From NCBI RefSeq assembly GCF_021590045.1, contig NZ_CP062221.1, positions 868,001 to 932,000 on the forward strand: a stretch of 64,000 nt of DNA, given 5' to 3'. Positions within the stretch are counted from its first letter, which is position 1, and every line of letters begins with the position of its first letter. Positions 1 through 9,122 of this stretch are shown piece after piece. This DNA is from Cellulomonas palmilytica (GTDB lineage: Bacteria; Actinomycetota; Actinomycetes; Actinomycetales; Cellulomonadaceae). The position numbers and the translations under genes are program-made. The notes below the pieces were generated by a model. The model was given only the letters and a program-made list of their open reading frames with translations. It made no database searches and was not told the origin of the DNA.

Positions 1-2
1 TG

Positions 3-899
3 GTCATCACCGACGCCACCCGGCAGCGCGTGCTCGACGCGGCGGCGCGGCTCGGCTACACGCCGTCGGCCGCGGCGCGGGCCCTGCGCTCGGGGCGCAG
101 CGACCTGGTGCTGTGCGTGCTGCCCGACTGGACGGTCGGCCCGCTGCTGGACTCGCTGATCGACCACGTGACCACGTCGCTGCACCAGCACGGTCTGTCG
201 GTGCTCGTGCACATCAGCCGGGGGACGCGGCCGCTCGACGACCTGTGGCGCGCCGTGACGCCGTGCGCGGTGCTGGGGCTGCTGCCGTTCGGGGAGGCCG
301 AGGCGCGCGCGATGACGCGGGCGGGGATCGTCGTCGTGGACGCCGCGCTCGACGAGGACCCGCACCCGCAGACGTTCTCCGTTCCGCAGTCGGCGATCGG
401 CCAGCTCCAGGTGGACCACCTGGTGCAGCGCGGTCACCGTGCGCTCGGGTACGCGGCCACGGCGGACGAGCGCCTGACGGCGTTCGCGCAGCGGCGCATC
501 GCGGGCGTGCGCGCGGCGTGCGAGCGGCTGGGGCTGCCGGAGCCGCACGTCGCCGAGGTCGACCTGACGGTCGAGTCCGCGGCCGCGGCGCTCGCTCGGT
601 GGCGTGAGGGCGACGAGCCCGTGACGGCCGTCGCCGCGTACAACGACGAGGTGGCGCTCGCGGTCCTGGCCGCGGCGCACGGCCTGGGGCTGCGCGTGCC
701 GGAGGACCTCGCGGTCATCGGCGTGGACGACATCCCGGTCGCGCGGCTGGCGACCCCCGCCCTGACCACCGTGTGGCAGGCGATCGACGCGCAGGCGGAC
801 TACCTGGCCGAGGCGGTGCTCGCCGCGCTGGACCCGTCGCGTCCGCGCCCGACGCGGCCGGACGACGTGTTCCACGTCGTGCAGCGCGCGTCGACCTGA
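3..899 (+). CDS. LacI-family transcriptional regulator (5' truncated by window edge)
   Basis: Sugar-responsive repressor of the LacI/GalR family. The reading frame is open from base 3, so the true start lies left of the window. The first visible residues (VITDATRQRVLDAAARLGYT) are the end of the LacI DNA-binding headpiece, including the RVLDAAARLGYTPS hinge-side helix. The rest is a periplasmic-binding-protein-like effector and dimerisation domain, ending with the family-typical stretch around VIGVDDIPVARLATPALTTV. The ligand cannot be read from sequence. The neighbouring beta-1,3-glucanase points loosely to glucan oligosaccharides, but the two genes converge on a shared hairpin, so no operon link is shown. 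Confidence 0.9.
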   Translation, partial: VITDATRQRVLDAAARLGYTPSAAARALRSGRSDLVLCVLPDWTVGPLLDSLIDHVTTSLHQHGLSVLVHISRGTRPLDDLWRAVTPCAVLGLLPFGEAEARAMTRAGIVVVDAALDEDPHPQTFSVPQSAIGQLQVDHLVQRGHRALGYAATADERLTAFAQRRIAGVRAACERLGLPEPHVAEVDLTVESAAAALARWREGDEPVTAVAAYNDEVALAVLAAAHGLGLRVPEDLAVIGVDDIPVARLATPALTTVWQAIDAQADYLAEAVLAALDPSRPRPTRPDDVFHVVQRAST

Positions 900-981
900 C
901 GCGCACGCTCGTCGGGACGACGAGCCGAGGGCGACGAGCCGACGACGAAGAGCCGGCGCACGACGCCCGAGGTGCGACGTG

Positions 982-1021
982 CAGCGGGGCCCGGCCGGGT
1001 GCGATCGGCCGGGCCCCGCTG
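982..1021. terminator. Bidirectional hairpin between lacI-like gene and GH81 gene
   Basis: A perfect 15-bp stem (982-996 with 1007-1021, arm CAGCGGGGCCCGGCC) closes a 10-base loop between two convergent 3' ends. There is no U-tract, as is common in high-GC actinobacterial terminators. Confidence 0.75.
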
Positions 1022-1062
1022 TCTCACCGCCGTCCCGTTCCCCCCGTCGGCGGCGGTCGTGC

Positions 1063-4014
1063 TCACCCGAAGGTGAGCCAGTTGACGTTCACGAAGTTCG
1101 CCGGCTGACCGGAGTCGAACGTGATGTAGACGGTGTGCTTGCCGGTGGTCCCGACGATGTTCGCCGGGACGGTCCGCCACTGCTGCCAGCCGCCGGTGTT
1201 CGCGATCGCGAAGCTGCCGATCGGCGCGGCGGTCAGCGAGTCGAGCCGCACCTGCACGAGGCCGCTGGCCCCGCCCTCGGCACCGGACGCGACGCGCGCG
1301 ATGAACTGCGTGCGCGGCGTGCTGCCGAAGTCCACGCCGTCGAACCGCAGCCAGTCGCCGTTCGCGATCCAGCCGACGTTCTCCCCGCCGTCCACGTCGG
1401 ACGTGGCCTGCGTGTCGACGCCCGAGGCCGCGCTGTACGCCTCGGCCTGGATGCGCGACGTCGCCGGGATGCCCGTGCCGGTGGTCGGCGTGGGGCTCGG
1501 GGTCGGCGTCGGGCTCGTCGTGGGCGTGGGCGTGGGCGTGGGCGTGGGTGTCGGCGTGGCCGTGGGAGTCGGCGTCGGGGTGACCGTCGGCGTCGGGGTC
1601 GGCGTGGGGTTCGTCGTCGAGCCGTCGCCCGTCGTCGCGGCCACCGAACGGGCCGGGACGGCGAGCGTGACGCCGTCGGAGAACCGCACGGTGGTGGCCG
1701 AGCCGCTCATGTTCGCGGCCTGGTAGGTGCGCACGCCGTTCTTGAGGAACACCGCGTGCAGCGGGGTGTTCGCCGTGACGGACCGGTCGACCGTCCCGAG
1801 ACCCGCGAGGCTCTTCAGCCAGTAGAACGTGTGCGCCCGGGACTCGCCCTCCTCGACGGGGTACGACAAGGCCTGCGCGCGGAACTGCGACAGCGCCTTC
1901 GGGGCGTCGGCCAGGGCCTGGAACTCCCAGATGATGTCCTGCCACACCGTGGCGGGCCCGCCGTTGTTGCGTTCGAGCTCGGCGATGTTCCGCGTGATGT
2001 ACGCCGGGTCGTAGCCCAGGTACAGGTGGCCGGCCGTCGAGGGCAGCAGGTTGATGCCCTGGATCATCTCGGGCTCGGCGGAGAACCACGTGGCGTACGC
2101 ACCGCCGTCGCCCCAGACCATGCCGACCGTGGAGTGGCCGAACGCGGCGGGGAACGCCTCGTCGTCGTCGTCGAACCAGTAGTTCTCGATCGCGGACGCC
2201 TGCGTCGTGTACAGGTAGATGCCCAGGTCGCGCACGGCGGTGTTGCCCGTGGCCTGGCCCCACTGGATGAGGCCGGACGCGAAGTTCATGCCCTCCGACG
2301 ACGACTCCTGGTTGTTGCCCGCGCCGAACGCACCGTGCCCGGACGCCCAGTCGTGGCCCGCGTAGATGTCGAAGTCACGCAGGAACGGGAAGCGGGTGTC
2401 GCTGCGGTCCCAGTTCGCCGCGTCCTTGATGACGGTGTTCACCATCGAGCCGTACGCCGAGCTCGCGGCCCACGACGGATCGAACTGCGCGACGGTCGCG
2501 GCCCCGACGACGTAGTAGCCGTAGTGGAAGTGGTGGTCGTTGAGGTCGACGTCCGAGCCGTAGGAGGCGGGGTAGCCGATGAGGGTGCCCCACTGCGAGT
2601 CGTACGCGAACAGGCGCTGCGTCTCGCCGGGCGACGCGGTCATCCAGTCGGTCAGGCGTGCCTTGACCTTGGACAGCAGCGCGTCGCGCGCGGACGTGTT
2701 GCCCGTGAGGTTCGCGATCTGGATGACCTGCGTGGCGCGGCCGATGGCCTTGCCGGTCCAGTACGTGTCCTCGCCGAAGCCCGCGAACGGGTCCTTCGAG
2801 GCGACGTCGTTCACGTAGCCGTTGAGCTGGGTGAGGTCCGCGCCCGACGAGAAGCCCGTGTTGGCCAGCTGCGGCAGGACGCCGTTGAACGCGGTGACCG
2901 TGCGGAACTGCGACGCCCCGACGACGACGCGCATCGGGCCGCGCGGCGAGACGTAGGAGTAGCTGCTCGGCGTGACGCCCGTGAGGTTGTCGCGCTGGTG
3001 CGGGTAGAGCGCGAAGACGGTGCCCGTGCCGGAGCCCTGCTTCGCGGTCGTCGTGAACGCGTACGTCGCGGTCATCTTCGCCGAGGCCTCGTCGTACGAC
3101 CAGGAGACCTTGGTGCCCGTGACGTGGTTGTGCGCGTACGGCGCGTACGCGGCGAGCGCGGCGGCGCGGCCGGACGCGCTGCCCGTGGACGGCAGCACCG
3201 CCACGGAGAAGAAGTCACGGTTGTAGAGCGACGAGCGGATCGAGGTGCCGGAGACCGTCCACGTCGAGCCGGTGGGCGCGTACGCGGCGTAGTCGTGGCC
3301 GTTGACCGTGAAGCCGATCGCGCCGCCGGTGTTGCTCCACACCGTGGGGGTGCCGTTGGTCGTCAGGGTCGCGTCGCCCGAGCCGGTCTTCGTCGCGTAC
3401 ACGAACGGCAGGCCGTGCCCGAACGTGGTGCGCAGGCTGCTCGAGCCGTTGCTCCACAGCTCGCTGACGGTCCAGTCGGAGTAGCCGTCGACCTTGCCGT
3501 CGGCGCTCAGGCCGGCGACGCCGATGCGCACGTCCTCGGCGTAGGAGTAGTGGTACTCGGAGACGCCCGTGGCCGTGCCGGAGATCGACGGGGTCGTCGG
3601 GTAGCTCACGCCCAGGCCGTCGGTGAACGCCTGGAACACCGCGGGGTGGGCCGCGAGCGCCGCGGAGACCGCGGAGCAGTCGAACTTGCGCCACAGCAGC
3701 GACGTCCACCAGTCGTTCGTCGGGATCGCGCCCGACGGGAAGCTCGACGTGACGTGCGCGCGCGGGTTGGTGATGGGCCGGTCGTTGCACTCGGTGGGCA
3801 CCGCGCCGCCGGCGGGGGTGCTGTCGGCGTAGCTGCCCGACCCGACGGTCGCGGCCTGCGCGCGGTCGGGGGCGAGCGCGACGGCCTGGAGCAGCGACAC
3901 GACGAGGGCGGCGGCTGCGGCGAGCGCGACGACCGTGCGGCGGGTCGGCAGGGCTCGCTGGTCCGGCGCGGGGCGCGGCACCCCGGTCCGTGACGGGTGG
4001 GCGAGGGGAGGCAT
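1063..4014 (-). CDS. Secreted GH81 endo-beta-1,3-glucanase with C-terminal CBM6
   Basis: Extracellular laminarinase-type hydrolase attacking beta-1,3-glucans such as fungal walls, callose and curdlan. Of 983 residues, about 1-50 form a signal peptide (twin Arg near TRRTVVALAAA, hydrophobic core, AQA-A cleavage). The GH81 body runs to about residue 790 and carries the family's acidic cluster ESSSEGMNFASG near 567-578. A linker of about 50 residues rich in Pro-Thr pairs follows, then a carbohydrate-binding module of family 6 (about 130 residues, starting near IPATSRIQAEAYS). I chose the ATG at 4014 because GGAGA lies 7 bases upstream and the signal peptide follows directly; the longer frame to 4164 adds a non-secretory N-terminus. 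The linker DNA (about 1485-1620) is a degenerate hexanucleotide repeat. Confidence 0.93.
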   Translation of the reverse strand: MPPLAHPSRTGVPRPAPDQRALPTRRTVVALAAAAALVVSLLQAVALAPDRAQAATVGSGSYADSTPAGGAVPTECNDRPITNPRAHVTSSFPSGAIPTNDWWTSLLWRKFDCSAVSAALAAHPAVFQAFTDGLGVSYPTTPSISGTATGVSEYHYSYAEDVRIGVAGLSADGKVDGYSDWTVSELWSNGSSSLRTTFGHGLPFVYATKTGSGDATLTTNGTPTVWSNTGGAIGFTVNGHDYAAYAPTGSTWTVSGTSIRSSLYNRDFFSVAVLPSTGSASGRAAALAAYAPYAHNHVTGTKVSWSYDEASAKMTATYAFTTTAKQGSGTGTVFALYPHQRDNLTGVTPSSYSYVSPRGPMRVVVGASQFRTVTAFNGVLPQLANTGFSSGADLTQLNGYVNDVASKDPFAGFGEDTYWTGKAIGRATQVIQIANLTGNTSARDALLSKVKARLTDWMTASPGETQRLFAYDSQWGTLIGYPASYGSDVDLNDHHFHYGYYVVGAATVAQFDPSWAASSAYGSMVNTVIKDAANWDRSDTRFPFLRDFDIYAGHDWASGHGAFGAGNNQESSSEGMNFASGLIQWGQATGNTAVRDLGIYLYTTQASAIENYWFDDDDEAFPAAFGHSTVGMVWGDGGAYATWFSAEPEMIQGINLLPSTAGHLYLGYDPAYITRNIAELERNNGGPATVWQDIIWEFQALADAPKALSQFRAQALSYPVEEGESRAHTFYWLKSLAGLGTVDRSVTANTPLHAVFLKNGVRTYQAANMSGSATTVRFSDGVTLAVPARSVAATTGDGSTTNPTPTPTPTVTPTPTPTATPTPTPTPTPTPTTSPTPTPSPTPTTGTGIPATSRIQAEAYSAASGVDTQATSDVDGGENVGWIANGDWLRFDGVDFGSTPRTQFIARVASGAEGGASGLVQVRLDSLTAAPIGSFAIANTGGWQQWRTVPANIVGTTGKHTVYITFDSGQPANFVNVNWLTFG

Positions 4015-4337
4015 CCGGTCATCTCCGTTCTCGGCTGCCCCGCCAGGGGGGCATCGGGCAGCGCGGGTCACCGGCGACCGCGGCGGGACGCCGGACGGGG
4101 CAGTGCCAGGGCGTCGTCGCCCGGGAGCTGCCCGCACAAGGAAGCGGCGGTGAGGGTGGGTCACCGTGGTGCGGCACGAGTGGTGGACGGCTCCACGTCG
4201 AGGCGTCCGAGCCCCCGGGGAAATGTCCGTTGACTCGTGTCACCAGTGCTGTGTCCAGGGTGCGGCCGGGTGAACTCAAAGTCAAGCCAGGGTGAAATCG
4301 CAGGCCAGAGCGCCACCCGTCTGGGGGAGGATGAGGC
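4015..4337. other. Divergent intergenic region, no gene
   Basis: A 323-bp gap between the divergent GH81 and phosphatase genes. I see no coding frame with a ribosome binding site and no clear CelR/CebR-type palindrome. Short TTGACT boxes occur near 4229 on the plus strand and near 4280 on the minus strand, but neither has a convincing -10 element at the right distance. Confidence 0.5.
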
Positions 4338-4856
4338 GTGACCTATCGCGTGATGACCGTGTGCACGGGCAACATCTGCCGCTCACCCATGGCCGAGATC
4401 GTGCTGCGGGACCGGCTCGAGGCCGCCGGCCTGGGCGACCTCGTCGTCGTCGACTCCTCCGGCGTGTCCGACGAGGAGCACGGCAACCCCGTCGACCGTC
4501 GCGCCCGCTCCGTGCTCGCCGCCCACGGCTACCCGACCGGCGACGGCCACCGCGCGCACCGCATCACCGCGAGCGAGCTCACCTCCCGCGACCTGATCCT
4601 GCCCGCGACCGCGCAGCACGCCCGCGCGCTGCGCCGGCTCGCCCCCGCCGAGGTCGCCGACCGCATCGTCTTGCTCCGGCGCTTCGACCCCGCCGCGCCC
4701 GTCGTCGCACCCGGGGAGCCCGAGCACGTCCTCGACATCGACGACCCCTGGTACGGCGGCATGCAGGACTTCGAGGACTGCCTCGCGCAGATCGAGGCCG
4801 CCGCCGACGGCGTCGTCGCCCACGTCCGCGCGGCCCTGGCGACGTCCACCCCCTGA
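4338..4856 (+). CDS. Low-molecular-weight protein tyrosine phosphatase
   Basis: Cytosolic LMW phosphatase that dephosphorylates phosphotyrosine (or arginine, in some bacteria). The catalytic loop CTGNICRS spans residues 9-16, with nucleophile Cys9 and Arg15 in the CX5R pattern. The general-acid Asp sits in the C-terminal DIDDPWYGG motif. Its 172 residues are slightly longer than the usual 150-160. The GTG start is supported by GGGGGAGG 7 bases upstream. The gene stands 53 bp ahead of the aminotransferase and may be co-transcribed with it. No partner tyrosine kinase is visible in the window, so the substrate is unknown. Confidence 0.92.
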   Translation: MTYRVMTVCTGNICRSPMAEIVLRDRLEAAGLGDLVVVDSSGVSDEEHGNPVDRRARSVLAAHGYPTGDGHRAHRITASELTSRDLILPATAQHARALRRLAPAEVADRIVLLRRFDPAAPVVAPGEPEHVLDIDDPWYGGMQDFEDCLAQIEAAADGVVAHVRAALATSTP

Positions 4857-4909
4857 CCACCGCGCGGCCCACCGGGGTGCGCAGGGGCGCCGGCGGGCAG
4901 GATGGGGGT

Positions 4910-6076
4910 GTGAAGGTTGCCACCCGGGCCCACGTCCCCCCGTTCGCGGTCATGGAGATCATCGCCGCGGCCAACGCGCGCCGCGCCGCGGGCGAGCACG
5001 TGCTCAACCTGTGCGCGGGCGAACCGGCCACGGGAGCGTCCGACGTGGTGCGCCGGCGCGCCGTCGAGCTGCTGACCTCCGGCGACCTCGGCTACACCGA
5101 GGCGCTCGGCGCCCCCGGGCTGCGCGCCGCGATCGCCGCGCACTACGGCGACTGGTACGGCGTGGACCTCGACCCCGCGCGGATCGCCGTGACCACGGGC
5201 TCGTCGGGCGGGTTCATGCTGACGTTCCTCGCGGCGTTCGACGTGGGCGACCGCGTCGCGCTCGCCCGCCCCGGGTACCCCGCGTACACGAACATCCTCG
5301 CGGCGCTCGGGTGCGAGGTCGTCGAGCTGCCCGCCGGCCCCACGACGCGGTTCCAGCCGACCGTCGCGATGCTCGAGGAGGCGCACGCGGTCCGCCCGCT
5401 CGACGGGCTCGTCGTCGCGTCGCCCGCCAACCCGACCGGAACGATGATCGAGGCCGCCGAGCTCGAGGCGCTCGCGCAGTGGTGCGGCGCGCACGGCGTG
5501 CGCCTCGTGAGCGACGAGATCTACCACGGCATCACGTACACCGACGCCGAGGTCGCGACCGCCGCGCGCAACCTGGACGCCGGCGCGGTCGTCGTGAACT
5601 CGTTCTCCAAGTACTGGGCGATGACCGGCTGGCGGCTCGGGTGGCTCGTCCTGCCCGACGACCTCGTCGCACCCGTCGACGCGCTCGCGGGCAACGTCGC
5701 GCTGTGCCCGCCCGCGCTCGCGCAGCACGCGGGTGTCGCCGCGTTCTCGCCCGACGGCATGGCCGCCGCGCGCGAGAACGTCGAACGCTACGCGGGATCA
5801 CGCGCCCTCCTGCTGGAGCGGCTGCCCGAGCTCGGGTGGACGCACGTCGCCCCCGCCGACGGCGCGTTCTACCTGTACGGCGACGTGTCCGCGTCGGGCC
5901 TCGACTCCGTGACGTGGTGCGCGCGGCTGCTCGACGAGGCCGGCGTCGCGCTCACGCCCGGCACGGACTTCGACCCCGTGGACGGGTCCCGGTACGTGCG
6001 GCTGTCGTTCGCGTCGTCGCCCGACGTGGTGCGCGAGGCGGTCGACCGGATCGTCGCCTGGCAGCGCACGCTCTGA
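4910..6076 (+). CDS. Class I/II pyridoxal-phosphate aminotransferase
   Basis: Fold-type I PLP aminotransferase (aspartate aminotransferase superfamily), 388 residues. The Schiff-base lysine is Lys234 in NSFSKYWAMTGWRLGW. Other family landmarks are SPANPTGT (Asn contacting PLP), SDEIYHG (Asp and Tyr contacting the ring) and the C-terminal YVRLSFA (carboxylate-binding Arg). The GTG at 4910 is chosen because AGGA lies 7 bases upstream and the N-terminus then begins at the conserved RAHVPPFAVMEI. Substrate specificity among Asp, Tyr, Ala and others cannot be set from motifs. A longer in-frame extension upstream has no homologous character. Confidence 0.9.
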   Translation: MKVATRAHVPPFAVMEIIAAANARRAAGEHVLNLCAGEPATGASDVVRRRAVELLTSGDLGYTEALGAPGLRAAIAAHYGDWYGVDLDPARIAVTTGSSGGFMLTFLAAFDVGDRVALARPGYPAYTNILAALGCEVVELPAGPTTRFQPTVAMLEEAHAVRPLDGLVVASPANPTGTMIEAAELEALAQWCGAHGVRLVSDEIYHGITYTDAEVATAARNLDAGAVVVNSFSKYWAMTGWRLGWLVLPDDLVAPVDALAGNVALCPPALAQHAGVAAFSPDGMAAARENVERYAGSRALLLERLPELGWTHVAPADGAFYLYGDVSASGLDSVTWCARLLDEAGVALTPGTDFDPVDGSRYVRLSFASSPDVVREAVDRIVAWQRTL

Positions 6077-6179
6077 CTCCCTCCGACGCGACCGTGCACG
6101 ATCTCGGACGAACCGGGCACCGTTGCGTCGGTTCGCTCGTTGGGGTGAGGTCAGGCACCCGAACCCCGAGGAGCGCGCC

Positions 6180-6572
6180 ATGAAGTGCCCCGTCGACCAG
6201 GCCGAGCTCGTGATGTCCGAGCGGCAGGGCGTCGAGATCGACTACTGCCCGACCTGCCGCGGCGTGTGGCTCGACCGCGGCGAGCTGGACAAGATCCTCG
6301 ACCGCGCGGCCGCCCAGGCCGTCCCCGGGGCCGCGCCGACGACCGCCGCGCCCGCGCCCGTGTACGGCACGCCTCCGCAGGACGCCCGCCCGTCCCGGTA
6401 CGACGAGCCCCGGTACGACGAGCGCCGGCACGACGAGCCCCGGTACGACGAGCGCCGCGACGACGACCGCGCACGCTACGGCTCGTCGTACGACCCCCGC
6501 TACGGCGACCCGCGCTACCGCCGCAAGAAGAAGCGCGACTCGTGGCTGGGCGACCTCCTCGACTTCGACTGA
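6180..6572 (+). CDS. Zinc-ribbon (TFIIB-type) small acidic/basic protein
   Basis: A 130-residue protein with an N-terminal zf-TFIIB-like zinc ribbon (about residues 1-42: MKCPVDQAEL, then DYCPTCRGVWLDRGELDKIL). The first knuckle is CPxD rather than CxxC, so only three canonical cysteines are present. The middle is a low-complexity run of repeated RYDE/RHDE units, and the end is basic then acidic (RRKKKRDSWLGDLLDFD). Such proteins are common and poorly characterised; no enzymatic motif is seen. The ATG follows a GAGGAGCG segment. Confidence 0.8.
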   Translation: MKCPVDQAELVMSERQGVEIDYCPTCRGVWLDRGELDKILDRAAAQAVPGAAPTTAAPAPVYGTPPQDARPSRYDEPRYDERRHDEPRYDERRDDDRARYGSSYDPRYGDPRYRRKKKRDSWLGDLLDFD

Positions 6573-6642
6573 CCCGCGGCCCCCGATTTTCACCGCCCGG
6601 TCGGCAGGGCGCCCGCCGCGGGCGGGGACGTAGGTTGGGCGG

Positions 6643-7800
6643 GTGCGGATCGAGGCGCTCGTGGAGCCGGTGGCGGAGCTCGACGACGAGCAGCGGGTGC
6701 GCAGCGCCCGGCACCTGCTGCTGCCGGGCATCGGCCTGACCGGGCAGCGGCGGCTGCGGTCCGCGCGCGTGTGCGTGGTCGGCGCGGGCGGGCTCGGTGC
6801 GCCGGTGCTGCAGTACCTCGCCGCGGCGGGCGTCGGGACGCTGGGGATCGTGGACGACGACGTCGTCGACCTGACGAACCTGCAGCGCCAGGTCGTCCAC
6901 GGCTCGCCGGACGTCGGCCGTCGCAAGGTCGACTCGGCGCGCGACGCGGTCGCGGCGATCGACCCGAGCGTCGTCGTCGTGGCGCACGACGTGCGCCTCA
7001 CGCGCGAGACCGCCGCGGACGTGCTCGCGGGCTACGACGTGGTGGTCGACGGGACCGACAACTTCCCGACGCGCTACCTGGTCTCCGACACCGCCGCCGC
7101 GCTCGGCGTGCCCGTGGTGTGGGGGTCGGTGCTGCGGTTCGACGCGCAGGTCAGCGTGTTCTGGTCCGCGGCGCCCGGTGGCGGGGTGACGCTGCGCGAC
7201 CTGTTCCCGCGCGAGCCCGCGCCCGACGAGGTGCCGTCGTGCGCCGAGGCCGGCGTGCTCGGTGCGCTGTGCGGGCAGGTCGGGTCGCTCATGGCGACCG
7301 AGGTCGTCAAGCTCGTGTGCGGCGTGGGGGAGCCGCTGCTGGGGCGCGTGCTGGTGCTCGACGCGCTGCGCGCGCGCTGGTCGCAGGTGCCGCTCGCCCC
7401 CCACCCGGAGCCTGCGGGCGTCGCCACCCGCCCGGAGACGGATGCTGTGCCGGAGCCCGGCGCGCCCGCGGGTCCCGTGCCGCCCGACGACGTCCCGACC
7501 GTCAGCGCCGACGCCCTCGCCGCGCGCCTCGCGGACCCGGCCGACCCGGTCGTCGTCGTGGACGTGCGCGAGCCGCACGAGCTCGAGGCCCTGCCGTTCC
7601 CGGGCGCCGCGCACGTGCCGCTGGCCCGCGTGCTCGACGGGTCGGCGCTGCGCGCGTGGGAGCACGGCGACGACGTCGTCGTCGTGTGCCACGCGGGCGC
7701 GCGCTCGCACGCCGCCGCGCAGGTGCTGCGCGCCGCGGGGGTCGACGCCGCGAACCTCGCGGGCGGGATCGTCGCCTGGCGGGCACGGACACCCGCCTGA
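6643..7800 (+). CDS. moeZ: MoeZ-type adenylyltransferase/sulfurtransferase (MoeB-rhodanese fusion)
   Basis: Activates the C-terminal glycine of MoaD by adenylation and then loads sulfur for molybdopterin synthase. Residues about 20-250 are the ThiF/MoeB domain: GAGGLGAPVLQYLAAAGVG nucleotide loop, DNFPTRY, and the presumed active-site Cys200 in PSCAEAGVLG. Residues about 285-385 form a rhodanese domain with Cys349 in the CHAGARS loop. The two CxxC zinc-binding pairs of E. coli MoeB are absent; I see only five isolated cysteines. It opens the plus-strand Moco arm. GTG start; the upstream sequence GGACGTAGGTTGGGCGG gives a weak ribosome binding site. Confidence 0.92.
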   Translation: MRIEALVEPVAELDDEQRVRSARHLLLPGIGLTGQRRLRSARVCVVGAGGLGAPVLQYLAAAGVGTLGIVDDDVVDLTNLQRQVVHGSPDVGRRKVDSARDAVAAIDPSVVVVAHDVRLTRETAADVLAGYDVVVDGTDNFPTRYLVSDTAAALGVPVVWGSVLRFDAQVSVFWSAAPGGGVTLRDLFPREPAPDEVPSCAEAGVLGALCGQVGSLMATEVVKLVCGVGEPLLGRVLVLDALRARWSQVPLAPHPEPAGVATRPETDAVPEPGAPAGPVPPDDVPTVSADALAARLADPADPVVVVDVREPHELEALPFPGAAHVPLARVLDGSALRAWEHGDDVVVVCHAGARSHAAAQVLRAAGVDAANLAGGIVAWRARTPA

Positions 7801-7844
7801 CCTGCGCGATGGCAGGATCGGGCGACGACGACAGGGAGGGCATC

Positions 7845-9122
7845 GTGCGAGGTCTCGACGAGCACCGCGCGGCCGCGCTCGCGCTCGCGGCGCCCCTGCC
7901 GCCCGTGCTGGTGCCGCTGCTCGAGGCGCTCGGCCAGGTGCTCGCGCAGGACGTGACCACCGACGGCCCGCTGCCGCGCTGGGACAACTCCGCGATGGAC
8001 GGCTACGCGGTGCGCGCGGCGGACGTCGCCGCGGCCACCGCCGAGAGCCCGGTCGCGCTGCGCGTCGTCGGGGACGTCGCGGCGGGGTCCGACGACGAGC
8101 CCGCGGTCACGCCCGGCACCGCGGTGCGGATCATGACCGGTGCCCCCGTGCCCCCGGGCGCGGACGCCGTGGTGCCCGTCGAGCTCACCGCGCCGCGCGC
8201 CGGCGGGCAGGCCGCGGGCGACCACGCGTGGGCGACGACCGGCGGCGAGGTCGAGGTCCGCGCGGCCGTCACCCCGGGTCAGCACGTGCGCCGCGCGGGG
8301 GAGGACGCCGCCGCGGGCGACGTCGTGCTGCGGGCGGGCGACGTCGTCGGACCCGCGCACGTGGCTGCCGCCGCGTCGGTCGGCCGCGCGACGCTCGTCG
8401 TGCACCGCCGCCCGCGCATCGCCGTCGTGTCGACCGGCGACGAGCTCGTGCCGCCCGGGTCGCCGCTGCGGCGCGGCCAGATCCCGGACTCCAACTCGTG
8501 GCTGCTCGCCGCCGCGGTGCAGGACGCGGGCGCCGACGCGCTGCGCCTCGGCCCCGTGGGCGACGACCCGGCCGCGCTGCGCCGCCTCCTGCACGAGCTC
8601 GACGCGGGCGGGCACGGCACCGTCGACGGCGTCGTGACGTCCGGCGGGGTCAGCGCGGGCGCGTTCGACGTGGTCAAGGCCGCGCTGGCCGACGAGCCCG
8701 GCGTCCAGCTCGTGCCCGTCGCCGTGCAGCCCGGCAAGCCGCAGGGGCTCGGCCGGCTGCCGTCCGGCACGCCGGTGTGGACGCTGCCCGGCAACCCGGT
8801 GAGCGCGTTCGCGTCGTTCGAGATGTTCGTGCGGCCCGCCGTGCGGCGCATGCTCGGCGCCGAACCCGAGCGCCCGCGCGTCGCCGCCGTCGCCGACGAG
8901 GGCTGGCGCACGCCGCCCGGCCGCGCGCAGCTCATGCCCGTGCGCCGCGTCCCGACCAGGGACACCGGCACCGGTGCCGACGTCCACGTGCGTCGCGCCA
9001 CCGCGCGCGGCTCCGGCTCGCACCTCGTCGCGCGGCTCGCCGTCGCCGACGGCCTGGCCGTCATCCCCGCCGACGTGGACGAGGTCCGCGCCGGCGACAC
9101 CCTGGAGGTCCTCTGGACATGA
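7845..9122 (+). CDS. moeA: Molybdopterin molybdenumtransferase MoeA
   Basis: Inserts molybdate into adenylylated molybdopterin with release of AMP. At 425 residues it has normal family length. Visible landmarks are DNSAMDGYAVR, RIMTGAPVPPGADAVVPVE, the MoCF domain signatures VVSTGDELV and SGGVSAGAFDVV, and LPGNPVSAFASFE. GTG at 7845 is preferred because GGGAGGG ends 5 bases upstream; an in-frame ATG at 7809 lacks such a site. The stop overlaps the moaC ATG (ATGA), implying translational coupling. Confidence 0.93.
   Translation: MRGLDEHRAAALALAAPLPPVLVPLLEALGQVLAQDVTTDGPLPRWDNSAMDGYAVRAADVAAATAESPVALRVVGDVAAGSDDEPAVTPGTAVRIMTGAPVPPGADAVVPVELTAPRAGGQAAGDHAWATTGGEVEVRAAVTPGQHVRRAGEDAAAGDVVLRAGDVVGPAHVAAAASVGRATLVVHRRPRIAVVSTGDELVPPGSPLRRGQIPDSNSWLLAAAVQDAGADALRLGPVGDDPAALRRLLHELDAGGHGTVDGVVTSGGVSAGAFDVVKAALADEPGVQLVPVAVQPGKPQGLGRLPSGTPVWTLPGNPVSAFASFEMFVRPAVRRMLGAEPERPRVAAVADEGWRTPPGRAQLMPVRRVPTRDTGTGADVHVRRATARGSGSHLVARLAVADGLAVIPADVDEVRAGDTLEVLWT

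Noticed and set aside
979..3993. A 1004-codon plus-strand frame opposite the GH81 gene
   Set aside because: Its composition is shadow-like, while the minus strand encodes an unmistakable GH81-CBM6 protein.
4015..4337. CelR/CebR-type operator for the glucanase
   Set aside because: I looked for a TGGGAGCGCTCCCA-like palindrome and found none close to the start.
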